Shown piece by piece: positions 54,427 through 62,514 of a DNA stretch of 64,000 bases. Position numbers and translations under genes: made by a program. The stretch's first letter is position 1, and every line of letters begins with the position of its first letter. Source of the DNA: Aeromicrobium massiliense JC14 (GTDB lineage: Bacteria > Actinomycetota > Actinomycetes > Propionibacteriales > Nocardioidaceae); NCBI RefSeq assembly GCF_000312105.1, contig NZ_HE978638.1, forward strand, positions 550,386 to 614,385, written 5' to 3'. Under the pieces are notes generated by a model that had not been told where the DNA came from, searched no databases, and worked only from the letters and a program-made list of their open reading frames with translations.

Positions 54427-55772
54427 CCCGCGTCGCGGTCGTCGGTGGCGGCATCGCCGGGCTGGCCGCCGCGCTGCGGGTGCGTGAGCTCGCGCCCGAC
54501 GCGGAGGTCGTCGTCCTCGAGGCCACCGACCGGGTGGGCGGCAAGCTGCGCCAGCAGGAGGTCGCCGGCCTGACGATCGACGTCGGCGCCGAGGCGATGC
54601 TCGCCCGTCGCCCGGAGGGCGTGGCACTGGCGCACGCCGCCGGACTGGGCGACGAGCTCGTCCACCCCGCCGCCGGCGTGGGTGCCGGCATCTGGACCCG
54701 CGGGGCGGTGCGTCCGCTGCCGCCGACCGTGCAGGGCATCCCGTCGGACCTGGAGGCGCTCGCGGCGTCCGGCATCCTCGCCGAGGCGCCGGTCTCGCAC
54801 CCGGCCCCGGCGCCGGCCGACGACGTCTCGGTGGCCGAGTTCGTGACCGAGCGGGTGGGACAGGACGTGCTCGACCGGCTCGTCGAGCCGCTGCTGGGCG
54901 GCGTCTACGCCGGACGTCCGGAGCGGCTCTCGTTGCAGGCCGCGGCGCCACAGGTCGCCGCCCTCGCGCCCGACCTGCTCGCCGGGGCCGCGGCGGCCCG
55001 TGAGCGCACCTACCAGCAGCCCGACGCCGGGCCCGTCTTCGCCTGCGTGCGCGGGGGCATGGGCCGGCTGCCCGGCGCCGTCGCCGCCGCGTCCGGTGCG
55101 CAGGTGCGCACCGGCGCCCCGGTGCGCGACCTCGTCCGCCACGGCGACGGCTGGCGGCTGACGATCGGCCCGGCCCACGACCTGGACGAGCTGGACGCCG
55201 ACCTCGTCGTCGTCGCCACGCCCGGTGCCGCCACGTCGCGCCTGCTGGCCGAGCTGGCGCCCGAGGCCGCGTTCGCCCTCGCCGACGTCGAGTACGGGAG
55301 CATGGCCATCGCCAGCCTGGTGCTCGACGGCGAGGTCGAGGGGGTCGGCACGGGCTTCCTCGTCCCGGCCGTCGAGGGCACCGCGATCAAGGCCTCCACG
55401 TTCTCCTCGCACAAGTGGCCGTGGGTGGCCGAGATGGCGCCCGGGCGCACCGTGCTGCGCACGTCCATGGGCCGGGTCGGCGACTCGACGCTGCTCGGCC
55501 TCACGGACGGGCAGGTCGTCGAGCGCTCCCTGGCCGACCTGACCGCGGCGGTCGGGCCGCTCCCGCCGCTGCTCGACGCGCACGTGCAGCGCTGGGGCTC
55601 GGCCCTGCCGCAGTACGACGTCGGCCACCTCGCGCGGGTCGACGTCGTCGAGCGCTCCGTGGCCGAGGTGGCGGGGCTGGAGGTGTGCGGCGCGGCCTAC
55701 CGCGGCATCGGCATCCCGGCCGTCGTGGCCAACGCCCACGCCGCCGTCGACCGTCTGCTCGCGACCGCCTAG
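54423..55772 (+). CDS. cgoX: coproporphyrinogen III oxidase (HemY/CgoX type)
   Basis: 449 residues, FAD amine-oxidase fold. In actinobacteria this enzyme oxidises coproporphyrinogen III to coproporphyrin III rather than acting as a protoporphyrinogen oxidase. Seen: [16 protein letters not shown] loop at the N-terminus, [31 protein letters not shown], and a C-terminal [20 protein letters not shown]-contact segment. ATGA overlap with hemE. Pairing with chdC supports the coproporphyrin-dependent pathway. It is often annotated hemG or hemY. Confidence 0.93.
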   Translation: MTRVAVVGGGIAGLAAALRVRELAPDAEVVVLEATDRVGGKLRQQEVAGLTIDVGAEAMLARRPEGVALAHAAGLGDELVHPAAGVGAGIWTRGAVRPLPPTVQGIPSDLEALAASGILAEAPVSHPAPAPADDVSVAEFVTERVGQDVLDRLVEPLLGGVYAGRPERLSLQAAAPQVAALAPDLLAGAAAARERTYQQPDAGPVFACVRGGMGRLPGAVAAASGAQVRTGAPVRDLVRHGDGWRLTIGPAHDLDELDADLVVVATPGAATSRLLAELAPEAAFALADVEYGSMAIASLVLDGEVEGVGTGFLVPAVEGTAIKASTFSSHKWPWVAEMAPGRTVLRTSMGRVGDSTLLGLTDGQVVERSLADLTAAVGPLPPLLDAHVQRWGSALPQYDVGHLARVDVVERSVAEVAGLEVCGAAYRGIGIPAVVANAHAAVDRLLATA

Positions 55773-55813
55773 CCGGGCGCGGACGCGTGGTGCGCCAGGA
55801 GCACAATGGAGCC

Positions 55814-56518
55814 ATGAGCGACATCGACCACGCAGCCATCGCCGAGGAAGTCAACGCCAGCACGCGGTACGTCTTCTACTCGGTGTTCAAGCTCGTCACG
55901 CCGCTGGCGGACGCCGACCGGGCGGCCGAGGCCGCCGAGGTCGAGGCGTTCTTCGCCAAGCTCGGCGACGACGACGTCGTGGTGCGCGGCACCTACGACG
56001 TGAGCGGCATGCGCGCCGACGCCGACCTGCTGATCTGGTGGCACGGCCCGAGCATCGACGTGCTGCAGGCGGCCTACAACGGCTTCCGCCGCACGGCGCT
56101 CGGCTCGCGCATGACGCCGGTGTGGTCGAACGCCGCGATGCACCGCCCGGCCGAGTTCAACCGGGCGCACATCCCGGCCGTCCTCGCCGGCGAGGAGCCC
56201 AAGCCGTACCTGTGCGTGTACCCGTTCGTGCGCTCCTACGAGTGGTACCTGCTGCCCGAGGACGAGCGCCGCACGATGCTGCGCGACCACGGCCTGGCCG
56301 CCCGCGACTACGCCGACGTGCGCGCGAGCACGCTCGCCTCGTTCGCCCTGGGCGACTACGAGTGGATCCTGGCCTTCGAGGCCGACGAGCTGCACCGCAT
56401 CGTCGACCTGATGCGCGAGCTGCGCGCCACCGAGGCCCGGCTGCACGTCCGCGAGGAGCTGCCGTTCTACACCGGACGCGCCCGCTCGGTCGCCGAGCTC
56501 ACCCAGCTCTGGCCCTGA
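55814..56518 (+). CDS. chdC: coproheme decarboxylase (HemQ)
   Basis: 234 residues, chlorite-dismutase fold. Converts Fe-coproporphyrin to protohaem in Gram-positive bacteria. Seen: STRYVFYSVFKL, GTYDVSGMRADADLLIWWHG, and YPFVRSYEWYLLPEDER with the conserved Tyr, then FALGDYEWILAFEADEL. ATG at 55814 preceded by CACAAT and GGAGCC; it may be leaderless or weakly led. The third enzyme of the branch, coproporphyrin ferrochelatase (cpfC), is not in the window. Confidence 0.94.
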   Translation: MSDIDHAAIAEEVNASTRYVFYSVFKLVTPLADADRAAEAAEVEAFFAKLGDDDVVVRGTYDVSGMRADADLLIWWHGPSIDVLQAAYNGFRRTALGSRMTPVWSNAAMHRPAEFNRAHIPAVLAGEEPKPYLCVYPFVRSYEWYLLPEDERRTMLRDHGLAARDYADVRASTLASFALGDYEWILAFEADELHRIVDLMRELRATEARLHVREELPFYTGRARSVAELTQLWP

Positions 56519-56529
56519 GCCCACAGCAC

Positions 56530-56569
56530 GACGAAGCCCCCGGACGCCTGAGCGTCCGGGGGCTTCGTC
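56530..56569. terminator. bidirectional terminator, 18-bp perfect stem
   Basis: GACGAAGCCCCCGGACGC (56530-56547), CTGA loop, and exact complement (56552-56569) between convergent chdC and msrB. Confidence 0.9.
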
Positions 56570-56575
56570 GTCCGC

Positions 56576-57013
56576 TCAGCCCTGGACGGGCTGCTGCGAG
56601 AGGCTGATGCCGTTGATGCAGTAGCGCAGGTCGGTGGGCGTGTCGAAGCCCTCGCCCTGGAACACGTGGCCCAGGTGCGACCCGCAGTTGGCGCAGCGCA
56701 CCTCGGTGCGCTTCATGCCCATCGTGGTGTCGTCGATGTACTCGACGCGGTCCTCGGCCAGCGGCGAGTAGAACGCCGGCCAGCCGCAGTGGGCGTCGAA
56801 CTTCGTGTCGCTGCGGAACAGCTCGGAGCCACAGGCCCGGCACGCGTAGACGGCCTCGGTGGTGTCGGTCTCGATGGGGGAGGAGAAGGGGCGCTCGGTG
56901 CCGGCCTCACGCAGGACGTGGTACTCGGCGGCGCTCAGCTCGCCGCGCCACTCGTCCTCGGTCTTGGAGACGTCGTACGCGCGGTCGCTCGAGGCGGGGA
57001 TGTCGTGAGCCAT
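56576..57013 (-). CDS. msrB: peptide methionine-R-sulfoxide reductase
   Basis: 145 residues. Repairs methionine-R-sulfoxide in proteins. Seen: two CxxC zinc pairs (YACRACGSELF and VRCANCGSHLGHVF), FDAHCGWPAF with the resolving-type Cys, and the catalytic Cys in LRYCINGISL near the C-terminus. Full length. A TACCCT -10 box (minus 57025-57020) ends six bases before the ATG. Confidence 0.95.
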   Translation of the reverse strand: MAHDIPASSDRAYDVSKTEDEWRGELSAAEYHVLREAGTERPFSSPIETDTTEAVYACRACGSELFRSDTKFDAHCGWPAFYSPLAEDRVEYIDDTTMGMKRTEVRCANCGSHLGHVFQGEGFDTPTDLRYCINGISLSQQPVQG

Positions 57014-57045
57014 GTGGTCAGGGTACGACCGGGCTCAACCGTGGT

Positions 57046-57537
57046 TCAGAGCGCCTGGGCGTCGAACGGGACGTGCTCGAGCAGGTGCAGCGTCGGCAGG
57101 TCCAGCGCCCGGCGGGCGCGCGAGGCCCAGTCCATGCGCAGCAGCTCGCGGACGGCGTGCGAGTCGGTCATGACGATGACCTCGGCGACCTCGACGCGCT
57201 TGGCCAGGGCCACGAGCTCGTCCAGCGGGTCGTCCTGGGCCAGCTCGCCGCTGACCTGCTGACCGCGCTCGCGCAGCAGCGCGACGCTGGCCTCGAGCTC
57301 GGCCTGCCCGGCCCGGCGCACCTCGCGCGACAGGTCGTTCACCAGGTCCGGCTCGGTGGGCGGGAGCACCTGGCCGCCGAACGCCGTCATCGACGACATC
57401 ATGGTCGCGGTGGACGACTCCACCGGGAGCAGCAGGTGGTACGTGACGGGCTCGTCGAGCCCTTCGTGCAGCGACATGACCTGGTCGGCGTCGAGGGGCT
57501 CCAGCTGGTGCTCGATGAGCAGGGCGACGTCATACAT
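57046..57537 (-). CDS. universal-stress-protein-like small protein
   Basis: 163 residues, function uncertain. Layout resembles a UspA/HUP fold: first strand YDVALLIEHQL, a long variable middle, helix EVRRAGQAELEASVALLRERG, ISP-like QVSGELAQDDPLDELVALAKR, then VAEVIVMTDSHAVRELLRMDWASRARR and a closing strand LPTLHLLEH. The nucleotide-binding Gly motif of Usp proteins is not intact, so ATP binding is doubtful. TACGCT box (minus 57549-57544) six bases before the ATG. Divergent from ppk2. Confidence 0.65.
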   Translation of the reverse strand: MYDVALLIEHQLEPLDADQVMSLHEGLDEPVTYHLLLPVESSTATMMSSMTAFGGQVLPPTEPDLVNDLSREVRRAGQAELEASVALLRERGQQVSGELAQDDPLDELVALAKRVEVAEVIVMTDSHAVRELLRMDWASRARRALDLPTLHLLEHVPFDAQAL

Positions 57538-57588
57538 GGCCCCAGCGTAGGCGTCGCCGGGTTGCCCCGCTCGTGCTAGGCAGGAGCC

Positions 57589-58425
57589 ATGACCGACGCG
57601 CTGACCCCGATGCTGCGAGCCCAGGGCCCGATCGACCTCTCGGCGCTCGACTCCCGGGCCACCCCCGGGTTCGACGGTGACAAGGCGGACGGGCAGAAGG
57701 CCCTGCGGCACGAGGTCGGCGACGTGCTCGCCCTGCGCCAGGAGCAGCTGTACGCCCGAGGGACGACGGGTGCCCGCGAGCGGGTGCTGCTGGTGCTGCA
57801 GGGCATGGACACCTCGGGCAAGGGCGGGACGATCGCCAAGGTGGCCGGCCTCATGGACCCGCTGGGCGTCCGGGTCGCGTCGTTCAAGCGTCCGACCAGC
57901 GAGGAGCTGGAGCACGACTTCCTGTGGCGCATCGAGAAGCAGGTTCCGGCGCCGGGCATGGTCGGGGTGTTCGACCGCTCGCACTACGAGGACGTGCTGG
58001 TCGCGCGGGTCCACGAGCTGGCGCCGCCCGACGAGCTGGAGCGCCGGTACGACGCGATCGACGCGTTCGAGCGCCGGCTGGTCGACGACGGCGTCACGGT
58101 CGTGAAGTGCTTCCTGCACATCGACCTCGACGACCAGCGCGAACGGCTCGCCGCACGGCTCGACGACCCGGCCAAGCACTGGAAGTACGACCCGGGCGAC
58201 CTCGACGAGCGCGCGCGGTGGGACGACTACCAGCGGGCGTACGAGGTGGCGATCGAGCGCTGCTCGTCCGTGCCCTGGACGATCGTGCCGTCGGGGCACA
58301 AGTGGTACCGCAACTGGGCAGTCGGGACGGTGCTGGCCGAGGCGATGGAGGCGATGGGCCTGGACTGGCCCGAGCCCGGGTTCGACGTGGACGCCGAGCG
58401 GGCCCGGCTCGCCGCGGCGGACTGA
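57589..58425 (+). CDS. ppk2: polyphosphate kinase 2 family nucleotide phosphotransferase
   Basis: 278 residues, P-loop fold. PPK2 enzymes transfer phosphate between polyphosphate and nucleotides (ADP/GDP or AMP according to class). Seen: Walker A LQGMDTSGKGGTI (about residue 69), FKRPTSEELEHDFLWR, Walker B VGVFDRSHYEDVLVARV, and WKYDPGDLDERARWDDY in the lid region. The length fits single-domain members; the class is not decided. TAGGCA (57577-57582) six bases before the ATG, with GGAG between. Confidence 0.9.
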   Translation: MTDALTPMLRAQGPIDLSALDSRATPGFDGDKADGQKALRHEVGDVLALRQEQLYARGTTGARERVLLVLQGMDTSGKGGTIAKVAGLMDPLGVRVASFKRPTSEELEHDFLWRIEKQVPAPGMVGVFDRSHYEDVLVARVHELAPPDELERRYDAIDAFERRLVDDGVTVVKCFLHIDLDDQRERLAARLDDPAKHWKYDPGDLDERARWDDYQRAYEVAIERCSSVPWTIVPSGHKWYRNWAVGTVLAEAMEAMGLDWPEPGFDVDAERARLAAAD

Positions 58426-59448
58426 CTAGCGCCGGCGGAGCAGTCGCGCCAGCAGGGGCGCGGCGAGCAGGACGAGCAGCAGGCGCAGCATCTGCACGGC
58501 CGAGACGAACGTGACGTCGGAGTCCGTGCCGGCGGCGGTCGCGAGCACCGCGTACAGGCCGCCGGGCGTCGTGGCCAGGTAGCCGTCGAGCCGGCTGGCG
58601 CCGGTCACCTCGGACAGCAGCACGCCGAGGCCGGCGCACCCGGCGATGATCAGCCCGATGACCAGCAGGGCGGTCGGCAGCATCCGGCCGATGGCGCGCA
58701 GGCTGTCGGCGGTGAAGCGCAGGCCGACGTCCACGCCCACGAGCAGGAAGCCGATGCTCTGCACGACCGGCGGCACTCCGGCGTCGGCGAACGGCGGCAG
58801 GAGCAGCAGCAGGATGGTCGCCAGCAGGCCGCCCAGCACGGCGGGCGACGGCAGGTGGAGCAGCCGGCCGAGCACGAGCCCGGCCACGACGGCCAGCGCG
58901 GAGAAGGCGACGTCGCTCCACCCGGCGTGGACGGCGAGCACCTCGCCCTCCTGCCCGGCCCCGAAGACGATCGTGACGACCGCGGGCATCGCCAGCAGCA
59001 CGACGAGCACCCGCAGGTACTGGATGACGGTGACGACGCGGTCGTCCGCACCGAGGTCGCGCGACAGCGCGGTCATGCCCGACGCGCCGCCGGCGATCGC
59101 CGCGAACGAGGCGGTGACGCCGCTGGTGCCTCGGTGCAGCCGCAGCAGCTGTCCGACCAGCACGCTCAGCGCGAGCGTGGCGACCGTGACGGCGACGACG
59201 GCCGGCCAGTCCCAGCCCAGGCCGCTCAGCGTGGACCAGTCGATCGACGCGCCCACGGTGACGCCGATGATCGCCTGGCCGACGACGAACAGGATCCGCG
59301 GCGGCTCGACCCGCTGGCGGGGGAACGCCAACGCGTGGACGAGGCCGCCGAGCAGCCCGCCGAACAACAGCGGCGAGGGGAGCCCGGCCACGCCCAGCAG
59401 GGCGGAGACGGCGGCCACGACCCCGATCAGCAGCAGCCATGGACGCAC
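58426..59448 (-). CDS. AbrB-family (DUF/pfam AbrB) multi-helix membrane protein
   Basis: 340 residues, about ten to eleven membrane helices in two similar halves, with GGLLGGLVHALAF, AIIGVTVGASIDWSTL and AAIAGGASGMTALSRDLGAD in the first and GGLLATILLLLLPPFAD and TTPGGLYAVLATAAGTDSDV in the second. This is the membrane AbrB family (often misnamed ammonia monooxygenase), proposed as transporters or regulators. A TTG three codons upstream (59457) overlaps the -10 TAGGTT (minus 59461-59456); the GTG at 59448, seven bases past the box, is the better start. Confidence 0.87.
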   Translation of the reverse strand: MRPWLLLIGVVAAVSALLGVAGLPSPLLFGGLLGGLVHALAFPRQRVEPPRILFVVGQAIIGVTVGASIDWSTLSGLGWDWPAVVAVTVATLALSVLVGQLLRLHRGTSGVTASFAAIAGGASGMTALSRDLGADDRVVTVIQYLRVLVVLLAMPAVVTIVFGAGQEGEVLAVHAGWSDVAFSALAVVAGLVLGRLLHLPSPAVLGGLLATILLLLLPPFADAGVPPVVQSIGFLLVGVDVGLRFTADSLRAIGRMLPTALLVIGLIIAGCAGLGVLLSEVTGASRLDGYLATTPGGLYAVLATAAGTDSDVTFVSAVQMLRLLLVLLAAPLLARLLRRR

Positions 59449-59480
59449 GGCCGCCAACCTACGGCCTCCGCCACCGGACG

Positions 59481-59518
59481 CACGAGGGGCCCGCCGCGTG
59501 CGCGGCGGGCCCCTCGTG
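59481..59518 (-). terminator. terminator after sulfite-assimilation operon
   Basis: Perfect 18-bp arms (59481-59498 with 59501-59518) 12 bases past the chelatase stop. Confidence 0.87.
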
Positions 59519-59529
59519 GTGACGGCTGG

Positions 59530-60288
59530 TCAGACGAACATCGCCTCGAGCGGGACGAGGTCCACGGCGCCGACCGCGTAGCGGGCCAGGACGACCCGGG
59601 CGATCTCCTCGTGCGCACCCATCGGCTCGGCGACCGCGACGGCGCCCGCCTCGAGCGCGAGCTCCTTGACCCGGTCGGGCAGGAAGCCCGGGGCCAGGAA
59701 CAGCGAGCCCACCGCGATGTGACGGCGTCCGTCGGCGCGCAGCGCACGCACCGCCTCGCCGGCGGCCGGGGGAGCGGCCGAGGCGAACGCGGCGATCGTC
59801 GGCAGGTGGTGACGGTTGCCCCAGGCCCGGGCGGCGCGCGCCACGGCGGCGTTCGCGATCGGGTCCGAGGAGCCGGCGCCGGCCAGCACGAGGCCGTCGA
59901 GCTCGCGCACCCGGTTGGCGCGCAGGGCCTCGCGCAGGCGCTCGTCCAGGATCTGGAAGAAGGCCTGCTCGATGCCCAGGACGTCGGTCACCTGCACGTG
60001 GATGCCGGCGTGACGCGCCTCGGCGGCGGCCGCGGCCTGCGGCACGTCGACCTTCGCGTGGTACGCCTGCGTGAGCAGGAGCGGCACGACGACGATCTCG
60101 GAGTGGCCCTCGGCCACGAGGCGGTCGACGACCTGGTCGAGCGACGGCTCGGACAGGTCGAGGAACGCCGGGGCCACGCGCAGGTCGGGACGCATGCACG
60201 CCACGATCTCCGTCAGGGCAGTGATGGTGGCGGCCGAGCGGGGATCTCGGCTGCCGTGCGCCAGAACAACGAGGGCTGGTGCGGTCAT
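59530..60288 (-). CDS. sirohydrochlorin chelatase (CbiX-like)
   Basis: 252 residues, two-half CbiX/SirB fold. Inserts ferrous iron into sirohydrochlorin to make sirohaem, the cofactor of the adjacent sulfite reductase. Seen: LAHGSRDPRSA with catalytic His near the N-terminus, PLLLTQAYHAKVDVP with a second metal His, LAGAGSSDPIAN and VGSLFLAPGFLPDRV in the C-terminal half. Cobalt (CbiX) activity is not excluded. ATG overlaps the small Zn-ribbon gene stop (ATGA). Confidence 0.92.
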   Translation of the reverse strand: MTAPALVVLAHGSRDPRSAATITALTEIVACMRPDLRVAPAFLDLSEPSLDQVVDRLVAEGHSEIVVVPLLLTQAYHAKVDVPQAAAAAEARHAGIHVQVTDVLGIEQAFFQILDERLREALRANRVRELDGLVLAGAGSSDPIANAAVARAARAWGNRHHLPTIAAFASAAPPAAGEAVRALRADGRRHIAVGSLFLAPGFLPDRVKELALEAGAVAVAEPMGAHEEIARVVLARYAVGAVDLVPLEAMFV

Positions 60289-60461
60289 GTGCGTGCCTCC
60301 CTTCCAGGAGCGTTCGTGGTGGTCGGGCTGAGGATGCCCAGGTACTTCACGGCGAAGGCGCGTCGACAGGCGCGACACTCCCACTCGCCGTGCTTCTGGC
60401 CGTGCGGCCAGAGGTTCTCGTCGCCGCAGTAGGGGCAGTGCAGGGGAGCGTTCCCGCTCAT
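60285..60461 (-). CDS. small zinc-ribbon protein of the sulfite-reductase operon
   Basis: 58 residues. Two CxxC pairs, LHCPYCGDENLW and WECRACRRAF, about 20 residues apart, form a zinc ribbon or rubredoxin-like site. Streptomycete sulfite-reductase operons carry a similar small ORF between cysI and cysH. ATG overlaps the stop of the reductase gene and its own stop overlaps the chelatase ATG. This ensures co-translation and suggests a partner role such as electron transfer or sirohaem insertion (inference). Confidence 0.8.
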   Translation of the reverse strand: MSGNAPLHCPYCGDENLWPHGQKHGEWECRACRRAFAVKYLGILSPTTTNAPGREART

Positions 60462-62137
60462 CGCAGGACCTCCTCGTCCACACGGGCCACCCAGCGGGCG
60501 AAGGTCTCGCCGTCCGCGCGCTGCTCCAGGAAGGTGCGCGACAGCTTCTCGACGTAGTCGGGCAGCTCTGTCGCGGTGACCTTGTGGGCGCGCAGCTTGC
60601 GGCCGAAGCCGGCCTCGAGGCCGAGCGCGCCGCCGAGGTGGACCTGGAAGCCCTCGACCTGGCGGCCGTCCTCGTCGAGCACGAGCTGGCCCTTGAGGCC
60701 GATGTCGGCGGTCTGGATGCGGGCGCAGGAGTTGGGGCAGCCGTTCACGTTGACGGTGATCGGCACGTCCAGCTCGGGCACGCGCTGCTGGAGCTCGTCC
60801 ACCAGCCACGCCGCACGGTCCTTGGTGTCGACGATGGCGAGCTTGCAGAACTCGATGCCGGTGCAGGCCATCGTGTTGCGCCGCCACTGCGACGGGCGGG
60901 CCTCCAGGCCGATCGCGGCCAGGTCGGCGACGACCGCCTCGACGTCGGACTCCTCGACGTCCAGCAGCAGGAGCTTCTGGTGCGCCGTGGTGCGGATGCG
61001 GGTCAGGCCGTGACGCTCGGCGACGTCGGCCAGCTGCGTGAGCAGGGTGCCCGAGACACGGCCGACGACCGGGGCGGCGCCGATGTAGAAGCGGCCGTCC
61101 TTCTGCCGGTGCACGCCGACGTGGTCGCCGGGCACCTCGGGCAGCTCGGGGGAGGGGCCGTCGATCATCGGACGCTGCAGGTACTCGTCCTCCATGACCT
61201 GGCGGAACTTCTCCGGCCCCCAGTCGGCGACGAGGAACTTGATCCGAGCGCGCGAGCGCAGCCGGCGGTAGCCGTAGTCGCGGAAGACGCCGGCGACGGC
61301 GGCCCAGACCTCGGGCACCTCGGCGTCGGGGATCCAGGCGCCGAGCCGCTGGGCGAGCATCGGGTTGGTCGACAGGCCGCCGCCGACCCACAGGTCCCAG
61401 CCGGGACCGTGCTCGGGGTGGACGACGCCGACGAAGGCGATGTCGTTGATCTGCGGCACGGTGTCGTGGCTCGGGTGGCCGCTGATCGCGGTCTTGAGCT
61501 TGCGCGGCAGGTTCGAGTAGGCCTGGTCGCCGATGTACTCGCGCTCGATCCGCTCGATCGCGTCGGTGCCGTCGATGATCTCGTCCGCGGCGATGCCGGC
61601 CACGGGGGAGCCGAGGATGACGCGCGGGCAGTCGCCGCAGGCCTCCTGCGTGTGCAGGCCGACCGCCTCTAGGCGCTGCCAGATCGTCGGGACGTCCTCG
61701 ACGCGGATCCAGTGGTACTGGACGTTCTGGCGATCCGTCAGGTCGGCGGTGTCACGGCCGTACTCGGTGGAGAGCTCGCCGATGGTGCGCAGCTGGGCGA
61801 CGTCGAGCTGGCCGCCGTCGATGCGCACGCGGAGCATGAAGTAGGAGTCCTCGAGCTCCTCGGGCTCCAACGTCGCGGTCTTGCCGCCGTCGATGCCGGC
61901 CTTGCGCTGGGTGTAGAGCCCCCACCAGCGGAAGCGGCCGCGCAGGTCGGACTTGTCGATGGAGTCGAAGCCCCGGTGCGCGTAGATGCTCTCGATGCGG
62001 GCGCGGACGTTGAGCGGGTTGTCGTCCTTCTTGGCCTGCTCGTTGGCGTTGAGCGGCTCGCGGTAGCCGAGCGCCCACTGGCCCTCGCCGCGCTTGGGGC
62101 GGGGGCGTCGCGGGGTGGTGGTCGGTGCCGGTGCCAT
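60458..62137 (-). CDS. sir: ferredoxin-dependent sulfite reductase
   Basis: 559 residues. Reduces sulfite to sulfide (or nitrite to ammonia) using sirohaem and a 4Fe-4S cluster. Cluster ligands: ACTGIEFCKLAIVDTK and NGCPNSCARIQ. Upstream are LTDRQNVQYHWIR and EACGDCPRVILGSP, matching the Tyr-Cys crosslink pair that marks sulfite reductases (NirA of mycobacteria), which favours sulfite over nitrite. The operon with sirohydrochlorin chelatase agrees. ATG at 62137 with GAGGACT; the leader peptide lies 94 bases upstream. Confidence 0.93.
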   Translation of the reverse strand: MAPAPTTTPRRPRPKRGEGQWALGYREPLNANEQAKKDDNPLNVRARIESIYAHRGFDSIDKSDLRGRFRWWGLYTQRKAGIDGGKTATLEPEELEDSYFMLRVRIDGGQLDVAQLRTIGELSTEYGRDTADLTDRQNVQYHWIRVEDVPTIWQRLEAVGLHTQEACGDCPRVILGSPVAGIAADEIIDGTDAIERIEREYIGDQAYSNLPRKLKTAISGHPSHDTVPQINDIAFVGVVHPEHGPGWDLWVGGGLSTNPMLAQRLGAWIPDAEVPEVWAAVAGVFRDYGYRRLRSRARIKFLVADWGPEKFRQVMEDEYLQRPMIDGPSPELPEVPGDHVGVHRQKDGRFYIGAAPVVGRVSGTLLTQLADVAERHGLTRIRTTAHQKLLLLDVEESDVEAVVADLAAIGLEARPSQWRRNTMACTGIEFCKLAIVDTKDRAAWLVDELQQRVPELDVPITVNVNGCPNSCARIQTADIGLKGQLVLDEDGRQVEGFQVHLGGALGLEAGFGRKLRAHKVTATELPDYVEKLSRTFLEQRADGETFARWVARVDEEVLR

Positions 62138-62230
62138 GAGTCCTCGTCAGGTCGGGGCACACGGCACGGGCGGGACGCGGTGGTCGGGCTCGGCCGCGCG
62201 CCGGAAGCAGTGCAGGGGGTCGCGCGGGAC

Positions 62231-62311
62231 TCAGCGACACATCATGCTGCGGGAACGACCGAGGTCCACGTGGAGTCGCTCCACGAGGTGGGTCGTCGTC
62301 GCGTTCAGCAT
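62231..62311 (-). CDS. leader peptide of the sulfite-reductase operon
   Basis: 26 residues: starts MLNATTTHLVERLHVDLGR and ends SRSMMCR. The LHVDLGR(S)...CR pattern is that of the small actinobacterial 'putative leader peptide' ORFs before sulfur genes. The Cys near the end suits attenuation by Cys-tRNA supply: stalling when cysteine is scarce would free the downstream sir start. The gap to sir (62138-62230) is GC-rich enough to fold. The inverted repeat TGTGGG-N7-CCCACA (62364-62382) lies upstream in its promoter region. Too short for standard gene callers. Confidence 0.75.
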   Translation of the reverse strand: MLNATTTHLVERLHVDLGRSRSMMCR

Positions 62312-62363
62312 GGGTAGGAGTCTGGCGCGGGCACTCCGCCGGGCACAAACCCAGATATCACGA

Positions 62364-62382
62364 TGTGGGACGAGTGCCCACA
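62364..62382. promoter_or_regulatory. inverted repeat upstream of leader peptide
   Basis: TGTGGG-N7-CCCACA, about 55 bases before the leader ATG, near a minus-strand TATCTG that could be a -10. Candidate operator for a sulfur regulator. Confidence 0.4.
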
Positions 62383-62443
62383 CTGTGAGATGCGTCGACC
62401 GGCGAGCCCGGGATTCCAGGGTTCTGCGTCCGAGAAGAACAGT

Positions 62444-62500
62444 GGGGCGGTGAGTGATCCACGATCCCCGGGGGTCCTGTCGTGGATCACTCACCGCCCC
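62444..62500 (-). terminator. 21-bp perfect hairpin after aidB
   Basis: GGGGCGGTGAGTGATCCACG and one further A (62444-62464) pair exactly with 62480-62500. The 15-base loop contains CCCCGGGGG. It lies 14 bases past the aidB stop. It is the longest uninterrupted stem in the window. Confidence 0.8.
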
Positions 62501-62514
62501 GCGAGGGTCGTTCG

